From Pseudomonadales bacterium (GTDB lineage: Bacteria; Pseudomonadota; Gammaproteobacteria; Pseudomonadales; Ketobacteraceae): 64,000 nt of DNA. The notes beneath the pieces were generated by a model. That model worked only from the letters and a program-made list of their open reading frames with translations, made no database searches and was not told the origin of the DNA. The stretch is taken from NCBI GenBank assembly GCA_002708905.1, contig PAPM01000023.1:186001-250000 (forward strand), in the 5' to 3' direction. Position numbers and translations under genes: made by a program. This document shows, in pieces, positions 37,269-47,360 of this stretch (its first letter is position 1; each line of letters opens with the position of its first letter).

Positions 37269-39068
37269 TCACCCGGTAGCCACCGTTACCTGGTTACGGC
37301 CTGACTGTTTCGACTGATACAACGCCGCATCTGCGCGCTGGATAAAATCCTCTGGCGTTGCGCCTGCCACCGGTAAACCTGTGTAAACTCCCACACTGAT
37401 CGTCACGGTAAACGCGGCATCCTCCACCTGCACGGTTTCAGCAGACACCCGCTGCCGGACCCGTTCCGCAACCGCCGCCGCTCCGCTACTGTCGGTTTCA
37501 GGCAATAGCAGGCAGAATTCCTCGCCCCCATAACGGGCCGCCACATCTGCCGGCCAGCGCAAGCCTCCCCGCACAACGTTCGCCACCTGTTGCAGGCAGG
37601 CGTCACCGGCCGGGTGGCCGTAGCGATCGTTGACCTCTTTGAAAAAATCCACATCCAGCAACATGACCGTGAGCGGTCGCTGCTGCCGGCTGCAACGCGC
37701 CCATTCCTCGCGCAGGCGGGTTTCCAAAAAGCGCCGGTTGGCCAGCCCTGTGAGGGAATCGGTTTCCGACAATTTCTGCAGTCGAACATTCAGCTGCTCC
37801 AGCTCCGCAGTACGCGAGCGTACACGTTCCTCCAGCTCCATGTTGGCACGCTGAGACGCGTCGAGTGCATCTGCCTGTGCCTGGAAACGCAGGCGACGCT
37901 CAGTATTGATGCGCTGCGCCAACGCCAGTGACAGCAGTACCGCTTCCAGCATCGAGCCAAAATGCGTGGAATATTCCGTGAGAAGATTCACAGGCAATAC
38001 CCCAAGATGACTTAGGATGACCACCATGGCCCCCGACAGGAGCAAAGACCAGGCCAACATAAAAATCCGTGCAGACGGTATCTGCGACCGTAACGCAAAG
38101 ATGCCAGCGACCACCACCACCACAATAGTAATCAGCACATTCACCAGCACGATGATCGCCGCCCAGTGATAAGGCATCATGAACGCAGCCACGATAAGCG
38201 CAACGTTCAGGGTAAAGGTAGCCCTTAACACGACACCTAAGCGTCGGGACAAGCTGCTGATACGCAGAAACCGCAGCGAAAACACCGATGCAAATGCTGC
38301 CGTTGCTGCGGTAAAAAACACTATTGCCAGATCGTTCCAGAGCGTGGCCTCGCGCCACAAAAACTGGAATGCCAAGCCGGACTGGGCTGCCAACGTCATC
38401 ACAGTGGAGATGATAAAAGCTACGTAATAAAGGTAGTTACGATCCCGAAGCACAAAAAATATCAGCAGATTGTAAAGTGCAATCGACGTCATACCGCCGT
38501 AATAGAACCCCTGCACCAGGGTATTGACGAAATCCACGGTATGAAAGCGCTGATAACCCCACAGCGTAAGCGGTGCCTTGGCGGAACCGCTGGTGGTGAC
38601 ACGCAAATAGATTTCCAGAGTCTGGCCTGCATCCCAGGTCACAGGCACCACAAAATAGCGATGATCCACCGGCCGCTGGAAATAGGGTTGCTTATCTCCC
38701 AATGTCCACTGCTGAAGCAATCTGTCGCCTTCAAGCACATATATCTGAATGTGATCCAACGCAGCATAGCCAACTTCCAACAAACGGGGCTGCGGATTGT
38801 CGGTGGGATTGGTCAGCCGCATGCGCAACCACCAGGAAGAATCGTTGAACCCCTTGTTAAAGGCATAATCACTGTTGCGCTCCCAGCCCAGGTCAGGGCG
38901 ACGCACATCATCAAGACTTAGAACATGCTGGGGGTCTTCCAGATAATCAAGGTGTGCATTCAGCGCCAGTTCTACCGGCTCCACCGACACAGCCTCTCCT
39001 CCTGCCCACGCGGGTATGGCATTCACGGCCAGCAATATAAACGTCAGCAGAACAGGCAGAACACGCAT
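37269..39068 (-). CDS. 7TM-DISM diguanylate cyclase
   Basis: A 599-residue signalling protein. A signal peptide leads to a periplasmic 7TMR-DISMED2 domain (about 25-165), then seven TM helices (about 180-385), a coiled coil (RANMELEERVRSRTAELEQLNVRLQKL), and a GGDEF domain with GGEEF active site in AARYGGEEFCLLLP. The DISMED2 domain is thought to bind a small molecule, often carbohydrate-like. The inhibitory site expected five residues before GGEEF reads WPAD instead of RxxD, so product inhibition is probably absent, unlike the cyclase at 2916. The gene is convergent with the AraC gene 31 bases away. Confidence 0.92.
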   Translation of the reverse strand: MRVLPVLLTFILLAVNAIPAWAGGEAVSVEPVELALNAHLDYLEDPQHVLSLDDVRRPDLGWERNSDYAFNKGFNDSSWWLRMRLTNPTDNPQPRLLEVGYAALDHIQIYVLEGDRLLQQWTLGDKQPYFQRPVDHRYFVVPVTWDAGQTLEIYLRVTTSGSAKAPLTLWGYQRFHTVDFVNTLVQGFYYGGMTSIALYNLLIFFVLRDRNYLYYVAFIISTVMTLAAQSGLAFQFLWREATLWNDLAIVFFTAATAAFASVFSLRFLRISSLSRRLGVVLRATFTLNVALIVAAFMMPYHWAAIIVLVNVLITIVVVVVAGIFALRSQIPSARIFMLAWSLLLSGAMVVILSHLGVLPVNLLTEYSTHFGSMLEAVLLSLALAQRINTERRLRFQAQADALDASQRANMELEERVRSRTAELEQLNVRLQKLSETDSLTGLANRRFLETRLREEWARCSRQQRPLTVMLLDVDFFKEVNDRYGHPAGDACLQQVANVVRGGLRWPADVAARYGGEEFCLLLPETDSSGAAAVAERVRQRVSAETVQVEDAAFTVTISVGVYTGLPVAGATPEDFIQRADAALYQSKQSGRNQVTVATG

Positions 39069-39299
39069 CGCTTTATAAATTTCGGCAAGGGTAATTATTC
39101 AAGTGTAGCAGGCATCCGCTCTCTGACAGCTTGCAGGACGCCGCTAACCGCAGGGGAACGAGCCGTGCGGCGAGGCCACCCCCTGATAAGGCTGTAAAGC
39201 AACCAGCTTATCCAATGAGCAACATCAGGTTACCTGTTTCTCAGGTGTTGTTGTTAAGATAACTCACCGATATTCCCGATTCAGGCTGCACATTCAAAC

Positions 39300-40235
39300 A
39301 TGGATACCAACCCCCTTAATCCTGCTTTACCTGCGTTCGTTCGCTATATTCCCACAGTGCCGTTTCATAATCCGGTTGTGCTCTCCTTGTATAATCTGCT
39401 TGAACCTCTGCAGGAGAAACTGGCCAAGCCGCAAGCCGGGGTGGAAATATGCGTACAGAAGCTGACGCACTGCAGCATACGGCTTTACCGAGCGCAAGGT
39501 GCCAGAACTTGCCGGGGAGCGGTGTTATGGATTCATGGAGGCGGCTACATCATAGGCAACGCGGCGATGAACGATCGTGAATGCGCGGCAATCGCAAAAG
39601 AGTTGGGAGTGCTGGTGGTCTCGGTGGACTATCGGTTGGGGGCCCGGAATCCGTTTCCGGCGCCATTGGAGGATTGCTATACAGCTTGGCAATTTATGCA
39701 ATCGAATGCCAGCTCCTTGGAAATCGATCGCGACCGGATTGTGGTGATAGGCCAAAGTGCAGGTGGCGGGCTGGCAGCCTGCCTGGCGCAGCGTATCGCG
39801 GAGGCCGGCGGCGTACAACCGGTTGCTCAAGCACTTATATACCCCATGCTGGATGACCGCACTGCAGCGAACTTCGAGCTGGACGCCATCAAACATCGAT
39901 TCTGGAACAATAAAAACAACCGGGCGGGCTGGCATGCCTATCTGGGTCAGCCACCAGGACAGCCCATCGCTCCCCGGTTCGCGGTAGCAGCCCGACACGC
40001 GAATCTGTCAGGATTGCCTGCTACCTGGATTGGTGTGGGAGGGCTGGATTTGTTCTATGAGGAAAACTGCGCCTATGCCGCCCGCCTGCAAGCAGCAGGG
40101 GTGTCCTGCGAGCTGTTTAGGGAACCCGGCTGTCCTCATGGGTACGACATAATCGCGCCAAACACCACAGTATCACAACGACTTATTCAGGGTTACATGA
40201 CATTCATAAGGGACCACCTGCGCCCACAACCATAG
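39300..40235 (+). CDS. HSL-family alpha/beta hydrolase (esterase)
   Basis: A 311-residue hormone-sensitive-lipase-type esterase. The oxyanion-hole HGGG starts at His79 (WIHGGGYIIGN). The nucleophile is Ser153 in GQSAGG. The acid is in VGGLDLFYEEN and the catalytic His in GCPHGYD. No signal peptide, so cytoplasmic. It hydrolyses short to medium acyl esters in characterised relatives. The ATG at 39300 has no clear Shine-Dalgarno. The AraC gene follows 100 bases downstream on the same strand and may control it. Confidence 0.93.
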   Translation: MDTNPLNPALPAFVRYIPTVPFHNPVVLSLYNLLEPLQEKLAKPQAGVEICVQKLTHCSIRLYRAQGARTCRGAVLWIHGGGYIIGNAAMNDRECAAIAKELGVLVVSVDYRLGARNPFPAPLEDCYTAWQFMQSNASSLEIDRDRIVVIGQSAGGGLAACLAQRIAEAGGVQPVAQALIYPMLDDRTAANFELDAIKHRFWNNKNNRAGWHAYLGQPPGQPIAPRFAVAARHANLSGLPATWIGVGGLDLFYEENCAYAARLQAAGVSCELFREPGCPHGYDIIAPNTTVSQRLIQGYMTFIRDHLRPQP

Positions 40236-40335
40236 CTGCTTTGAGCACCCAAATTGACAGGGGGAAACCTATTCCATCAAACTACCGAAAGCATCATTGT
40301 CCGGGCACTTGTGGTATTCAGGAAGAAATACACAG

Positions 40336-41286
40336 ATGAAACTTCGCAATCACATCAAGTCGTGTGAAATCCCTCCAAGCTGGGAACCCGGGGCGACGCT
40401 GGCCATGGAAGGCACCCAGCTGGAACCATCAGAGCACAGCAACCTTATCCGCTCAGGTGAACTGCGAGATGCGCTGGCGTCACTGCACACTGACACGACC
40501 TTTATCGAAGTCAGCGATATTGATCGGCCCTCACCGACCATCCTTGCGTTCACACCCCATCGTATTGTGCTCTCCACATTGATCACTGCCACCTCCAGAA
40601 TTCAATACGGTTACGTCGGTGACAACCGGATACGTACGGCAAGTGTAGGAAATGTTTTGTTTATGCTGCCTGGACGGGAAATCCAGGCGCGCATCACGGC
40701 AGGTAGGATGTGTACCATTACCTGCTCATTTGACACGGATTATGCCGGTAGCTTGATTGGGCCGCTGGATCACATTACCCAGGATCAATTGCACAACGCG
40801 CTGGATTTTCGCAGCGCATTGATCTCATCGATATTGTTGCGGCTCATGCAGGAAGCGCTTTATCCCGGCGCCATGAGTGCGACTTTGGCGGACTCCCTCG
40901 GTCACTCTATGTTGTTGGAGTGTGCGCACTGGCTTCGCGCCCGGGAACCACAACCAAGCGGAGTTTTCACCGAACGTGAATTTGAGATCATCGAACACTA
41001 TTTGGCGGGGCTTACCGGAAAAGCACCCTCAGTTGCGGAGCTGGCCTCTATCTGTGGATTAAGTGAACGCTATTTTGCCAAACTGTTTCGTGATTTCACC
41101 CGCATGCCGATTTCCCAGTACATCAAAACCAAGCAACTCACCAAAGCCAAGGCCTTGTTACTGGAAACCGACTTACCGCTGAAGGAAATTGCCTACCGTC
41201 TGGGTTACAGCACTTCGACCAACTTCACTTCTTCGTTCCGCAACGCCACCGGCACAACACCTATGCAGTTTCGCCGTTCCCAATAG
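40336..41286 (+). CDS. AraC family regulator
   Basis: A 316-residue regulator. The C-terminal AraC domain is complete: APSVAELASICGLSERYFAKLF and LPLKEIAYRLGYSTSTNFTSSF followed by RNATGTTPMQFRRSQ. The N-terminal part (about 1-200) is a sensor region of no recognised family. GGAAG ahead of ATG 40336 decided the start; a TTG at 40297 would add 13 residues. It lies between the esterase and the AveC-NorQ-NorD operon, all on the plus strand, 134 bases before the latter, so it may regulate either. Confidence 0.88.
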   Translation: MKLRNHIKSCEIPPSWEPGATLAMEGTQLEPSEHSNLIRSGELRDALASLHTDTTFIEVSDIDRPSPTILAFTPHRIVLSTLITATSRIQYGYVGDNRIRTASVGNVLFMLPGREIQARITAGRMCTITCSFDTDYAGSLIGPLDHITQDQLHNALDFRSALISSILLRLMQEALYPGAMSATLADSLGHSMLLECAHWLRAREPQPSGVFTEREFEIIEHYLAGLTGKAPSVAELASICGLSERYFAKLFRDFTRMPISQYIKTKQLTKAKALLLETDLPLKEIAYRLGYSTSTNFTSSFRNATGTTPMQFRRSQ

Positions 41287-41420
41287 ACCGATATTCATAA
41301 TTCAATCTCTTTCGTCAGTGTTCAATGCGGTTCCCGGTTGTTGTACCCACCCCGCTTCTCTAATGTCTTACCGAAGCTAAACCCCTTAACAATTCCAACA
41401 ATAACGTGGGAGCGTTCGGC

Positions 41421-42578
41421 ATGAACAAAACCTCTTCGGCTTTCCATGAGATCCCCATTGCATCCGCAGCTGTAACTCCGCGTTCTGCTGTCAGCCCGAT
41501 TCAGATCTGGGCAATAATAGGTGGGTTAATCCTTACAGTTCAGTGCCTTATCTGGTTCAACTGGATAACCGGCCCCTATTTTGTCCGGGTACCGCCCGGC
41601 CCCAGCGATCCCCCGCTTTACATGAAAACCATTCTCACCATCTGGACCACTGTGATCCTGGCGGGTCTACCGGTCGGAATCTATTACTTTATTGTGCGAC
41701 CCTGGCGCCGGGAGCGCCGCATTACCACCGACGGAATGCTGCTGGTGGCCTGTGGCCTGCTGTTCTTTCAGGACCCGTTACTGAATTACTTCAACACCTG
41801 GAGCACCTACAATACCTGGATGTGGAACCGCGGCTCCTGGGTACAGAATGTACCCGGCTGGATTTCGTACGGTGAACCGGGCCGCATGATGGCCGAGCCA
41901 CTGCTGATGAACGCGCCCGGGTACTCATACGGTGTTTTGTTGTGCACGATCCTGGGGTGCTGGGTCATGCGCAAAGCCAAAGCCCGCTGGCCCAACATCA
42001 GCAATATCGGGCTGATCGGAGTATTGATCCTGTGGACCTTTGTGTTTGACCTGGTCATCGAGGGTCTGTTTCTGATGCCCATGGGCTTGTTCACCTACCC
42101 TGGTGCGATTCAATCCTTATCCATTAATGCGGGTACCTACTACCAATGGCCACTGTATGAAGGGCTAATGTGGGGTGGCGTCCAGGCTGGGTTGTGTTCC
42201 CTGCGCTATTTTACCGATGACCGCGGCCAAACCTTTGTTGAACGCGGCATGGAACGGTTGCAAGGGGGATTTATTAAACAACAACTCACCCGCTTTCTTG
42301 CCATCTTTGCCGCCTGCAGCCTGTTTTTCTTTATCTGTTACAACCTGCCCGCCCAATGGTTCGCTCTGCATGCAGATCCCTGGCCAGAGGACATTCAGAA
42401 ACGCTCCTATTTCACCATGGGCATTTGTGGAGAAGGAACAGAGCGCCTCTGCCCCCACCCCGCTCTCCCATTTGAGGGGAAAAACTCCGCGTACATTGAT
42501 GCCAATGGCGAGGTCGTCATTCCCGAGGGGGTCACACTACCGAAAATCATTCCCTTTGAGCGAGGAGCAAACCAATGA
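41421..42578 (+). CDS. AveC-family (spirocyclase-like) 7-TM membrane protein
   Basis: A 385-residue integral membrane protein with about seven helices. It resembles the AveC family, named for the avermectin spiroketal-forming enzyme and widespread as uncharacterised proteins in actinobacteria and marine gammaproteobacteria. Conserved-looking loop segments include NYFNTWSTYNTWMWNRGSW, EPLLMNAPGYSYG and TYYQWPLYEGLMWGG, rich in Asn, Trp, Tyr and acids. The C-terminal soluble tail has a Cys pair (GICGEGTERLCPHPALPF). Actual chemistry is unknown; spirocyclase is a family label only. Its stop overlaps the NorQ start (ATGA), so it is the first gene of a coupled trio. GGGAG decides the start. Confidence 0.75.
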   Translation: MNKTSSAFHEIPIASAAVTPRSAVSPIQIWAIIGGLILTVQCLIWFNWITGPYFVRVPPGPSDPPLYMKTILTIWTTVILAGLPVGIYYFIVRPWRRERRITTDGMLLVACGLLFFQDPLLNYFNTWSTYNTWMWNRGSWVQNVPGWISYGEPGRMMAEPLLMNAPGYSYGVLLCTILGCWVMRKAKARWPNISNIGLIGVLILWTFVFDLVIEGLFLMPMGLFTYPGAIQSLSINAGTYYQWPLYEGLMWGGVQAGLCSLRYFTDDRGQTFVERGMERLQGGFIKQQLTRFLAIFAACSLFFFICYNLPAQWFALHADPWPEDIQKRSYFTMGICGEGTERLCPHPALPFEGKNSAYIDANGEVVIPEGVTLPKIIPFERGANQ

Positions 42579-43399
42579 CCACTGTGGGTATAGAACGCAA
42601 TCAGATCGAGTCGGCCATCACGCCACCTTTTTATCAGGGCGCCGGCGATGAAATGGAAGTTTTCCGTGCTGCCGCACATCGTGGTCTTCCGGTTTTATTG
42701 AAAGGTCCTACCGGATGCGGCAAAACCCGCTTTGTCGAAGCCATGGCTCATCACTCAGGGCGGGAACTGATTACCGTAGCCGGCCATGAGGACCTGACCT
42801 CTTCCGATCTGGTGGGCCGCTTTCTGCTGAAGGGTGGTGAAACAGTCTGGGTGGATGGCCCCCTCACACGGGCAGTGCGGGAAGGCGCCATCTGTTACCT
42901 GGACGAAATTGTGGAAGCTCGTCAGGACACCACTGTGGTCATCCATCCACTGACTGATCATCGCCGTGAACTGCCTTTGGACCGCCTGGGTATCACATTG
43001 AAAGCCGCACCGGGATTTCAACTGGTGATGTCCTATAACCCGGGTTACCAGAGCGTGCTCAAGAGCATAAAGGAGTCCACACGACAGCGTTTCGTGGCGA
43101 TTGAACTGGATTTTCAACCGCCGCCCATCGAAACAGAGGTGGTTGCCCGTGAAGCCGGTATCTCGCACGAGACCGCCAAAGCCCTGGTGAGAATCGGGAC
43201 GGCCATTCGCAAATTAGGTGCCGACCAGCTACCTGAAGTAGCATCCACCAGAATGCTGATTATTGCCGGCGGTTTAATTGCGGAAGGTTTAAGTTTTCGC
43301 AGCGCAGTGCAGGCCGCCATTGTGAGAGCCTTATCGGACGACCCCCATGTTGTTACCGCTCTTGGGGAACTCGTGGACAGCCTGACGACTTCGGCATGA
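42575..43399 (+). CDS. NorQ/CbbQ-type MoxR AAA+ ATPase (copy 1)
   Basis: A 274-residue AAA+ ATPase of the NorQ/NirQ/CbbQ class. Walker A is GPTGCGKT (44-51), Walker B ICYLDE (106-111), and the CbbQ-type block EDLTSSDLVGRFLLKGGE lies between. The later motif PGFQLVMSYNPGYQS carries sensor 1 and KESTRQRFVAIELDF the arginine-finger region. In known systems such proteins work with a VWA partner to install metal in, or remodel, a target enzyme (nitric oxide reductase, Rubisco). Overlaps on both sides (ATGA at 42575 and 43396) tie it to the AveC-like protein and the VWA protein. Neither norB/norC nor Rubisco genes are present. Confidence 0.93.
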   Translation: MTTVGIERNQIESAITPPFYQGAGDEMEVFRAAAHRGLPVLLKGPTGCGKTRFVEAMAHHSGRELITVAGHEDLTSSDLVGRFLLKGGETVWVDGPLTRAVREGAICYLDEIVEARQDTTVVIHPLTDHRRELPLDRLGITLKAAPGFQLVMSYNPGYQSVLKSIKESTRQRFVAIELDFQPPPIETEVVAREAGISHETAKALVRIGTAIRKLGADQLPEVASTRMLIIAGGLIAEGLSFRSAVQAAIVRALSDDPHVVTALGELVDSLTTSA

Positions 43400-45111
43400 G
43401 CGCACCAATGACAGAAGGGCCGGCGCGACTTCGGTTTATTGCAAGTTATATCTCAGGCCGGATCGTGGGCGTCACTGAGGCGGCACCCGGCGAACTCAGC
43501 CATACGGATGGTCAAACCATTTACGTCAGCGTGAATGCGCCATTGGCCATACAACGGCAGGAAGTCCTGGTGCAAAGTGCACTACTGGGAGCCGGCAGCC
43601 TTGACCCACAATGGATTAAAGCCGTGAGGGGGCGACCACAGCTCGCACGGCGCTATCTGGCAGTGGAAGGACATCGGGTACTGATGCAATGGGCCCGGCA
43701 CATTCCGACGCTGGCTGCACTCAAGCCCGAATCCGCTTCGCTCAGCGAAAGCGCCCAGCAATCATTGACCCAGGCCAAAGGCCGTTCTAAATTACCGGAC
43801 GTGCCACCCTGGTTTGGTGTCATTCGCCCTTCAAAATTACTGACGACGTCAGCAGGCCCTGGCACCAGGGCCACGCACCAGGATTTACGACTGGCATTTG
43901 ACGAAATCGACCTACCGGAAGCAGACAACGAAGGCGACGAGGAACAAGCGGAACCGAGCAAGATTCTTAAGTTGTTCGATAACCCTTTATTCAATTCGCA
44001 ATCGCTTTCTGATTACTTCCGCAAAATGTTGGGTGGCTCTCGGTCCAGCTCTGAAGGCAACGCGGGCGCTGAAACGGCTACCCGTTCACTTCGCCGGGTA
44101 TCGAAAATGGGTGATCAGGCCCGCCCACTACCCACCCGGATTGTTCACACCGCCATGACTCAGCCAGGGACAACACTGGGCGTGGGCATCAACCTTCACC
44201 CCGAATGGGATGTACACAAACAAAGCTACCGCCCTGACTGGTGTCGGGTCATCGAATACCCCATGACCTCCGCGGTGGACATCATGGCTGCCAGTTTGCA
44301 ACCGGATCCGGTACTGCGCAGTCGCCTGGCGCGTTTGGGGGTGGGCCCAAAGGTGTTACGACGGCGCCCCGAAGGTGAGGATCTGGACATTGAAGCACTC
44401 ACAGAGTTCGCGGTTAACCTCAGCGCCGGTCATTCTCCTCCGGACAGCATTTACCTGGAACGACGCAAACAAGCCCGGGACCTGGGCGTGTTGATTCTGG
44501 TGGACGCCTCCGGCTCGGCGACGGATACCGACGCCCAGGGATTGGCAGTGCATGAACATCAGCGACACGCGGCCGCAACCCTGGCACAAACGTTGGAAGA
44601 ACTGGGGGATCGGGTCGCGGTGTATGGATTCCGTTCCCAGGGTCGAGCCAACATTCAATTACTGGCGCTGAAACCCTTCGCCCAACGTTTTGGGGCCGGC
44701 GCCCGGGCCCGGCTGAATCAGCTGGAACCCTCGGGCTACACACGGCTGGGCGCCGGGATTCGAGGGGCCGGGGAAATATTGAAACGGGAATCCGGTACAC
44801 CCCATCGGTTGTTACTGGTGTTGTCGGATGGATTTCCCTACGACGATGGCTACGAGCATCGCTATGCTGAATCCGATTCCAGCAAAGCGCTGGAGGAGCT
44901 GCGTCGCGATGGCGTAGCCTGCCTCTGCCTGTCCCTGGGCACCACAACCGGCGATGACGTCATGCACAGAGTATTTGGCTCTGCCGGCCATTTGGCCGCA
45001 CAAAGCTTGAAGGAACTCAGCCCAAAAATAGATACGCTATTTCTGTCAGCACTAAAAGAACTTGCCGCACCGAGATCCGCTGCTCGCCATGCCGGGACCA
45101 TTTTTGAATAA
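43396..45111 (+). CDS. NorD-type VWA protein (copy 1)
   Basis: A 571-residue cytoplasmic protein with a C-terminal von Willebrand A domain of the NorD/CbbO type. The MIDAS metal site is intact: DASGS from Asp370, Thr449 in SGYTRLG and Asp478 in LSDGFPYD. The N-terminal half is helical, contains a linker rich in acidic residues (EADNEGDEEQAEPSK) and has no known motif. It should pair with the AAA+ protein encoded immediately upstream (4-base overlap) and recognise the client. The most likely client by genetic coupling is the AveC-like membrane protein. The following genes are on the opposite strand. Confidence 0.9.
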   Translation: MSAPMTEGPARLRFIASYISGRIVGVTEAAPGELSHTDGQTIYVSVNAPLAIQRQEVLVQSALLGAGSLDPQWIKAVRGRPQLARRYLAVEGHRVLMQWARHIPTLAALKPESASLSESAQQSLTQAKGRSKLPDVPPWFGVIRPSKLLTTSAGPGTRATHQDLRLAFDEIDLPEADNEGDEEQAEPSKILKLFDNPLFNSQSLSDYFRKMLGGSRSSSEGNAGAETATRSLRRVSKMGDQARPLPTRIVHTAMTQPGTTLGVGINLHPEWDVHKQSYRPDWCRVIEYPMTSAVDIMAASLQPDPVLRSRLARLGVGPKVLRRRPEGEDLDIEALTEFAVNLSAGHSPPDSIYLERRKQARDLGVLILVDASGSATDTDAQGLAVHEHQRHAAATLAQTLEELGDRVAVYGFRSQGRANIQLLALKPFAQRFGAGARARLNQLEPSGYTRLGAGIRGAGEILKRESGTPHRLLLVLSDGFPYDDGYEHRYAESDSSKALEELRRDGVACLCLSLGTTTGDDVMHRVFGSAGHLAAQSLKELSPKIDTLFLSALKELAAPRSAARHAGTIFE

Positions 45112-45161
45112 CCCAGGCTACCGTGTTAGCAATCAAACCACCAGGTCATGCCTGTAGCGAG

Positions 45162-45974
45162 TTAAATGGTATCACCTGCATCAACCAGCAAAGTGCTGCC
45201 GGTCATAAAGTTTGCCAAATCGGATGCACAAAAGAGAACCACCCTGGCGACGTCATCTGGTGCACCTACTCGCCCGAGCGGGCTGTCAAACATAGCAACA
45301 ATATGTTTAGCGTCCGCGGGGTCCGTGGACCCCATCGCAAGCAGATTTCCCTCTGTTATGCAAAATGTTGGAGCAACGCCCAAGACACGGATTGCTGAAG
45401 GCGCCAGCTCCAGCGCCAATTGTTTGGTTAAGCCACGAACGGCATGCTTGGACGCAACATAGGCACTTAGTCCGGGCATAATGCCTCTAAACGCCGCTGT
45501 TGATGCAACGTTAACAATAACACCGCCCTGGCCGGTGTTATTCATACAAAGAGCCGCTTCCCGCGCACAAGCGAAGGTACCACGCGCATTAATCGCCAGC
45601 ACCTCATCCCAAAGTTCGTCTGTCATGTCTTCGAGAGGCACACAGGGGAAAACCCCGGCATTATTGATCCAAATATCAATACAACCAAATTTCGCAACGG
45701 CCTCGGTTGACATCGATTTAATGGTCTCTGTTTTTGCAACATCCATGTAAGTACCGATGGTATCGACGCCAAACTTGTCCCGGATATCATTCGCTGCTTG
45801 TTCCGCCAAATCCGCTTCTCGGTCTCCTATTATGATATTTGCACCCGCCTCGGCCAGCCGAAGCGCTATCGCCTTCCCTAATCCGCGGCCACCCCCCGTC
45901 ACGACTGCGGTACGTCCAGACAGGGAAACAAGTTCATGAATGGTTTTATTGGTTACATCTGCAATTGCGGTCAT
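45162..45974 (-). CDS. Short-chain dehydrogenase/reductase
   Basis: A 270-residue classical SDR. The NAD(P)-binding motif is TGGGRGLG (26-33), followed by an Asp after strand 2 (GDRE), which favours NAD(H). NNAG is at 104-107 and the catalytic set Ser158, Tyr172 and Lys176 (YVASK) is complete. Probable alcohol/ketone oxidoreductase for a hydrophobic substrate, given that it lies 32 bases after the P450 stop on the same strand. AAAAGGTG precedes the ATG. A P450-SDR operon suggests hydroxylation followed by oxidation to a ketone or aldehyde. Confidence 0.93.
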   Translation of the reverse strand: MTAIADVTNKTIHELVSLSGRTAVVTGGGRGLGKAIALRLAEAGANIIIGDREADLAEQAANDIRDKFGVDTIGTYMDVAKTETIKSMSTEAVAKFGCIDIWINNAGVFPCVPLEDMTDELWDEVLAINARGTFACAREAALCMNNTGQGGVIVNVASTAAFRGIMPGLSAYVASKHAVRGLTKQLALELAPSAIRVLGVAPTFCITEGNLLAMGSTDPADAKHIVAMFDSPLGRVGAPDDVARVVLFCASDLANFMTGSTLLVDAGDTI

Positions 45975-46006
45975 GCTTTCACCTTTTTAGAAACAGAACT
46001 TGATTA

Positions 46007-47287
46007 TCATTTTGGATCCAGCTCAACGTGCAGTTTTTCCAGTCCCCTTATAATGAAAGAAGGTTCAAATGGATACTGGCGGCTACCCGGCTTGCCATGC
46101 TCCTGCTCAGATATGCGAATCTCAGACGTCTTATCAAGCATCACATTAAGCATGGTTAAGACTTCGGCCCGAGCCAAAGGTGCACCCGCACAGGTGTGAA
46201 CGCCGCGCCCAAAGGCCAAATGTTCCCGTATGCGTGGGCGCTTCAACTTGAATTCATTGGCATCATCACCCCAGCGCTCAGGATCACGGTTGACTCCAGC
46301 GATACCAAGCATTGCTTGGGTGCCTGCCGGCACAGGTCTATCACCGATAGTCGTGTCCCTGATTGCCAAGCGGTGGGTTGCTTTGGTTGAACCTTCCAGA
46401 CGCAGGACTTCTTCAATCACCCAGGGAATGAGCTCGCGATCTGCCCGCATCTCTTGCTGAAGACCGGGCACATCGCAAATATAACGCACGACATTGCCAA
46501 GTAATTTGGCACTGGTGTCCTGACCCGCCACAAACATGAAGGTTGCCAGGGTGACGAGTTCCAGCATTTCCGGTTTGGTTCCATCGGGATAGGTCGCCGT
46601 GGCCAGCTCAGACATTAAATCACTTCCCGGATTTTCGGAACGCTCGGCCAGATATTTCGCCATGTAGCCACCGATAAAGTAGACCGACTCCATAGCGGTT
46701 GGATTATCGGCGTTTTCAATGCTACCTACCGTCTGACCTTTCTCAATCTGTTCTTCGAAAATCACACGGTCTTCCGGTGGCACACCCAGCAGATCAGCGA
46801 TAACGAGTGTTACGAACCGGGTCGAAATCTCTCCCATTAATTCGCATCGCCCCTTCGCCACCGCTTGATCAATTAATTGTCCTGCATATTCCTTCATAAA
46901 CGTTTCGTTTGCTTTAAGCCGACTGGGCGTGAAGCATCGACTTATCAATGAGCGGACATCTTTATGTTTCTTGCCGTCATAACAAACCACAAGTTCATGA
47001 CCAATGAATTTATCCCGGTTTGCTTCAAGCTGGGCCGAAATATCGCTACCTTCCGGCGTAAAGGGCAATGGTGTACCAGAGCCGGCCAGGCCGTTGATTG
47101 CTGACCAATCTTTGGTATTCAACGCAACCTCCAAATACTCCTTAAAACCATTAACGAGGAGAGCATCCCGAGTTTCAAGCTGCACAACAGGCCCCCTCTG
47201 CCTCATTTCATCAAAATAGCCATAAGGGTCCAGCAGCACGCTGGGATCGGTGAAATAATCTCTTTCTTCAAAATTAGACGCGGCCAT
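46007..47287 (-). CDS. Cytochrome P450
   Basis: A 426-residue soluble bacterial P450. The haem-binding loop is HLAFGRGVHTCAGAPLAR with the thiolate Cys366. The I-helix oxygen-activation motif reads AGQDTSAKL, and the K-helix ExxR is EEVLRLEG. It needs external ferredoxin and reductase, none of which is seen nearby. Style resembles terpene, steroid or fatty-acid hydroxylating families, but the CYP family cannot be fixed by eye. The start at 47287 was chosen because AGGAG lies six bases upstream; the frame is open to 47350. Divergent from a TetR gene across an AT-rich region with a dyad. Confidence 0.94.
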   Translation of the reverse strand: MAASNFEERDYFTDPSVLLDPYGYFDEMRQRGPVVQLETRDALLVNGFKEYLEVALNTKDWSAINGLAGSGTPLPFTPEGSDISAQLEANRDKFIGHELVVCYDGKKHKDVRSLISRCFTPSRLKANETFMKEYAGQLIDQAVAKGRCELMGEISTRFVTLVIADLLGVPPEDRVIFEEQIEKGQTVGSIENADNPTAMESVYFIGGYMAKYLAERSENPGSDLMSELATATYPDGTKPEMLELVTLATFMFVAGQDTSAKLLGNVVRYICDVPGLQQEMRADRELIPWVIEEVLRLEGSTKATHRLAIRDTTIGDRPVPAGTQAMLGIAGVNRDPERWGDDANEFKLKRPRIREHLAFGRGVHTCAGAPLARAEVLTMLNVMLDKTSEIRISEQEHGKPGSRQYPFEPSFIIRGLEKLHVELDPK

Positions 47288-47360
47288 GGCGGATTCTCCT
47301 GCGGTAACGGCTTCTTCTAGTTGTAATAGTTGAATCCATATAATGCACAAACAAAATATA

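Noticed and set aside
40269-40277. CTATTCCAT, matching part of the dyad at 49381-49395
   Set aside because: Nine bases without an inverted partner nearby; chance match is likely.
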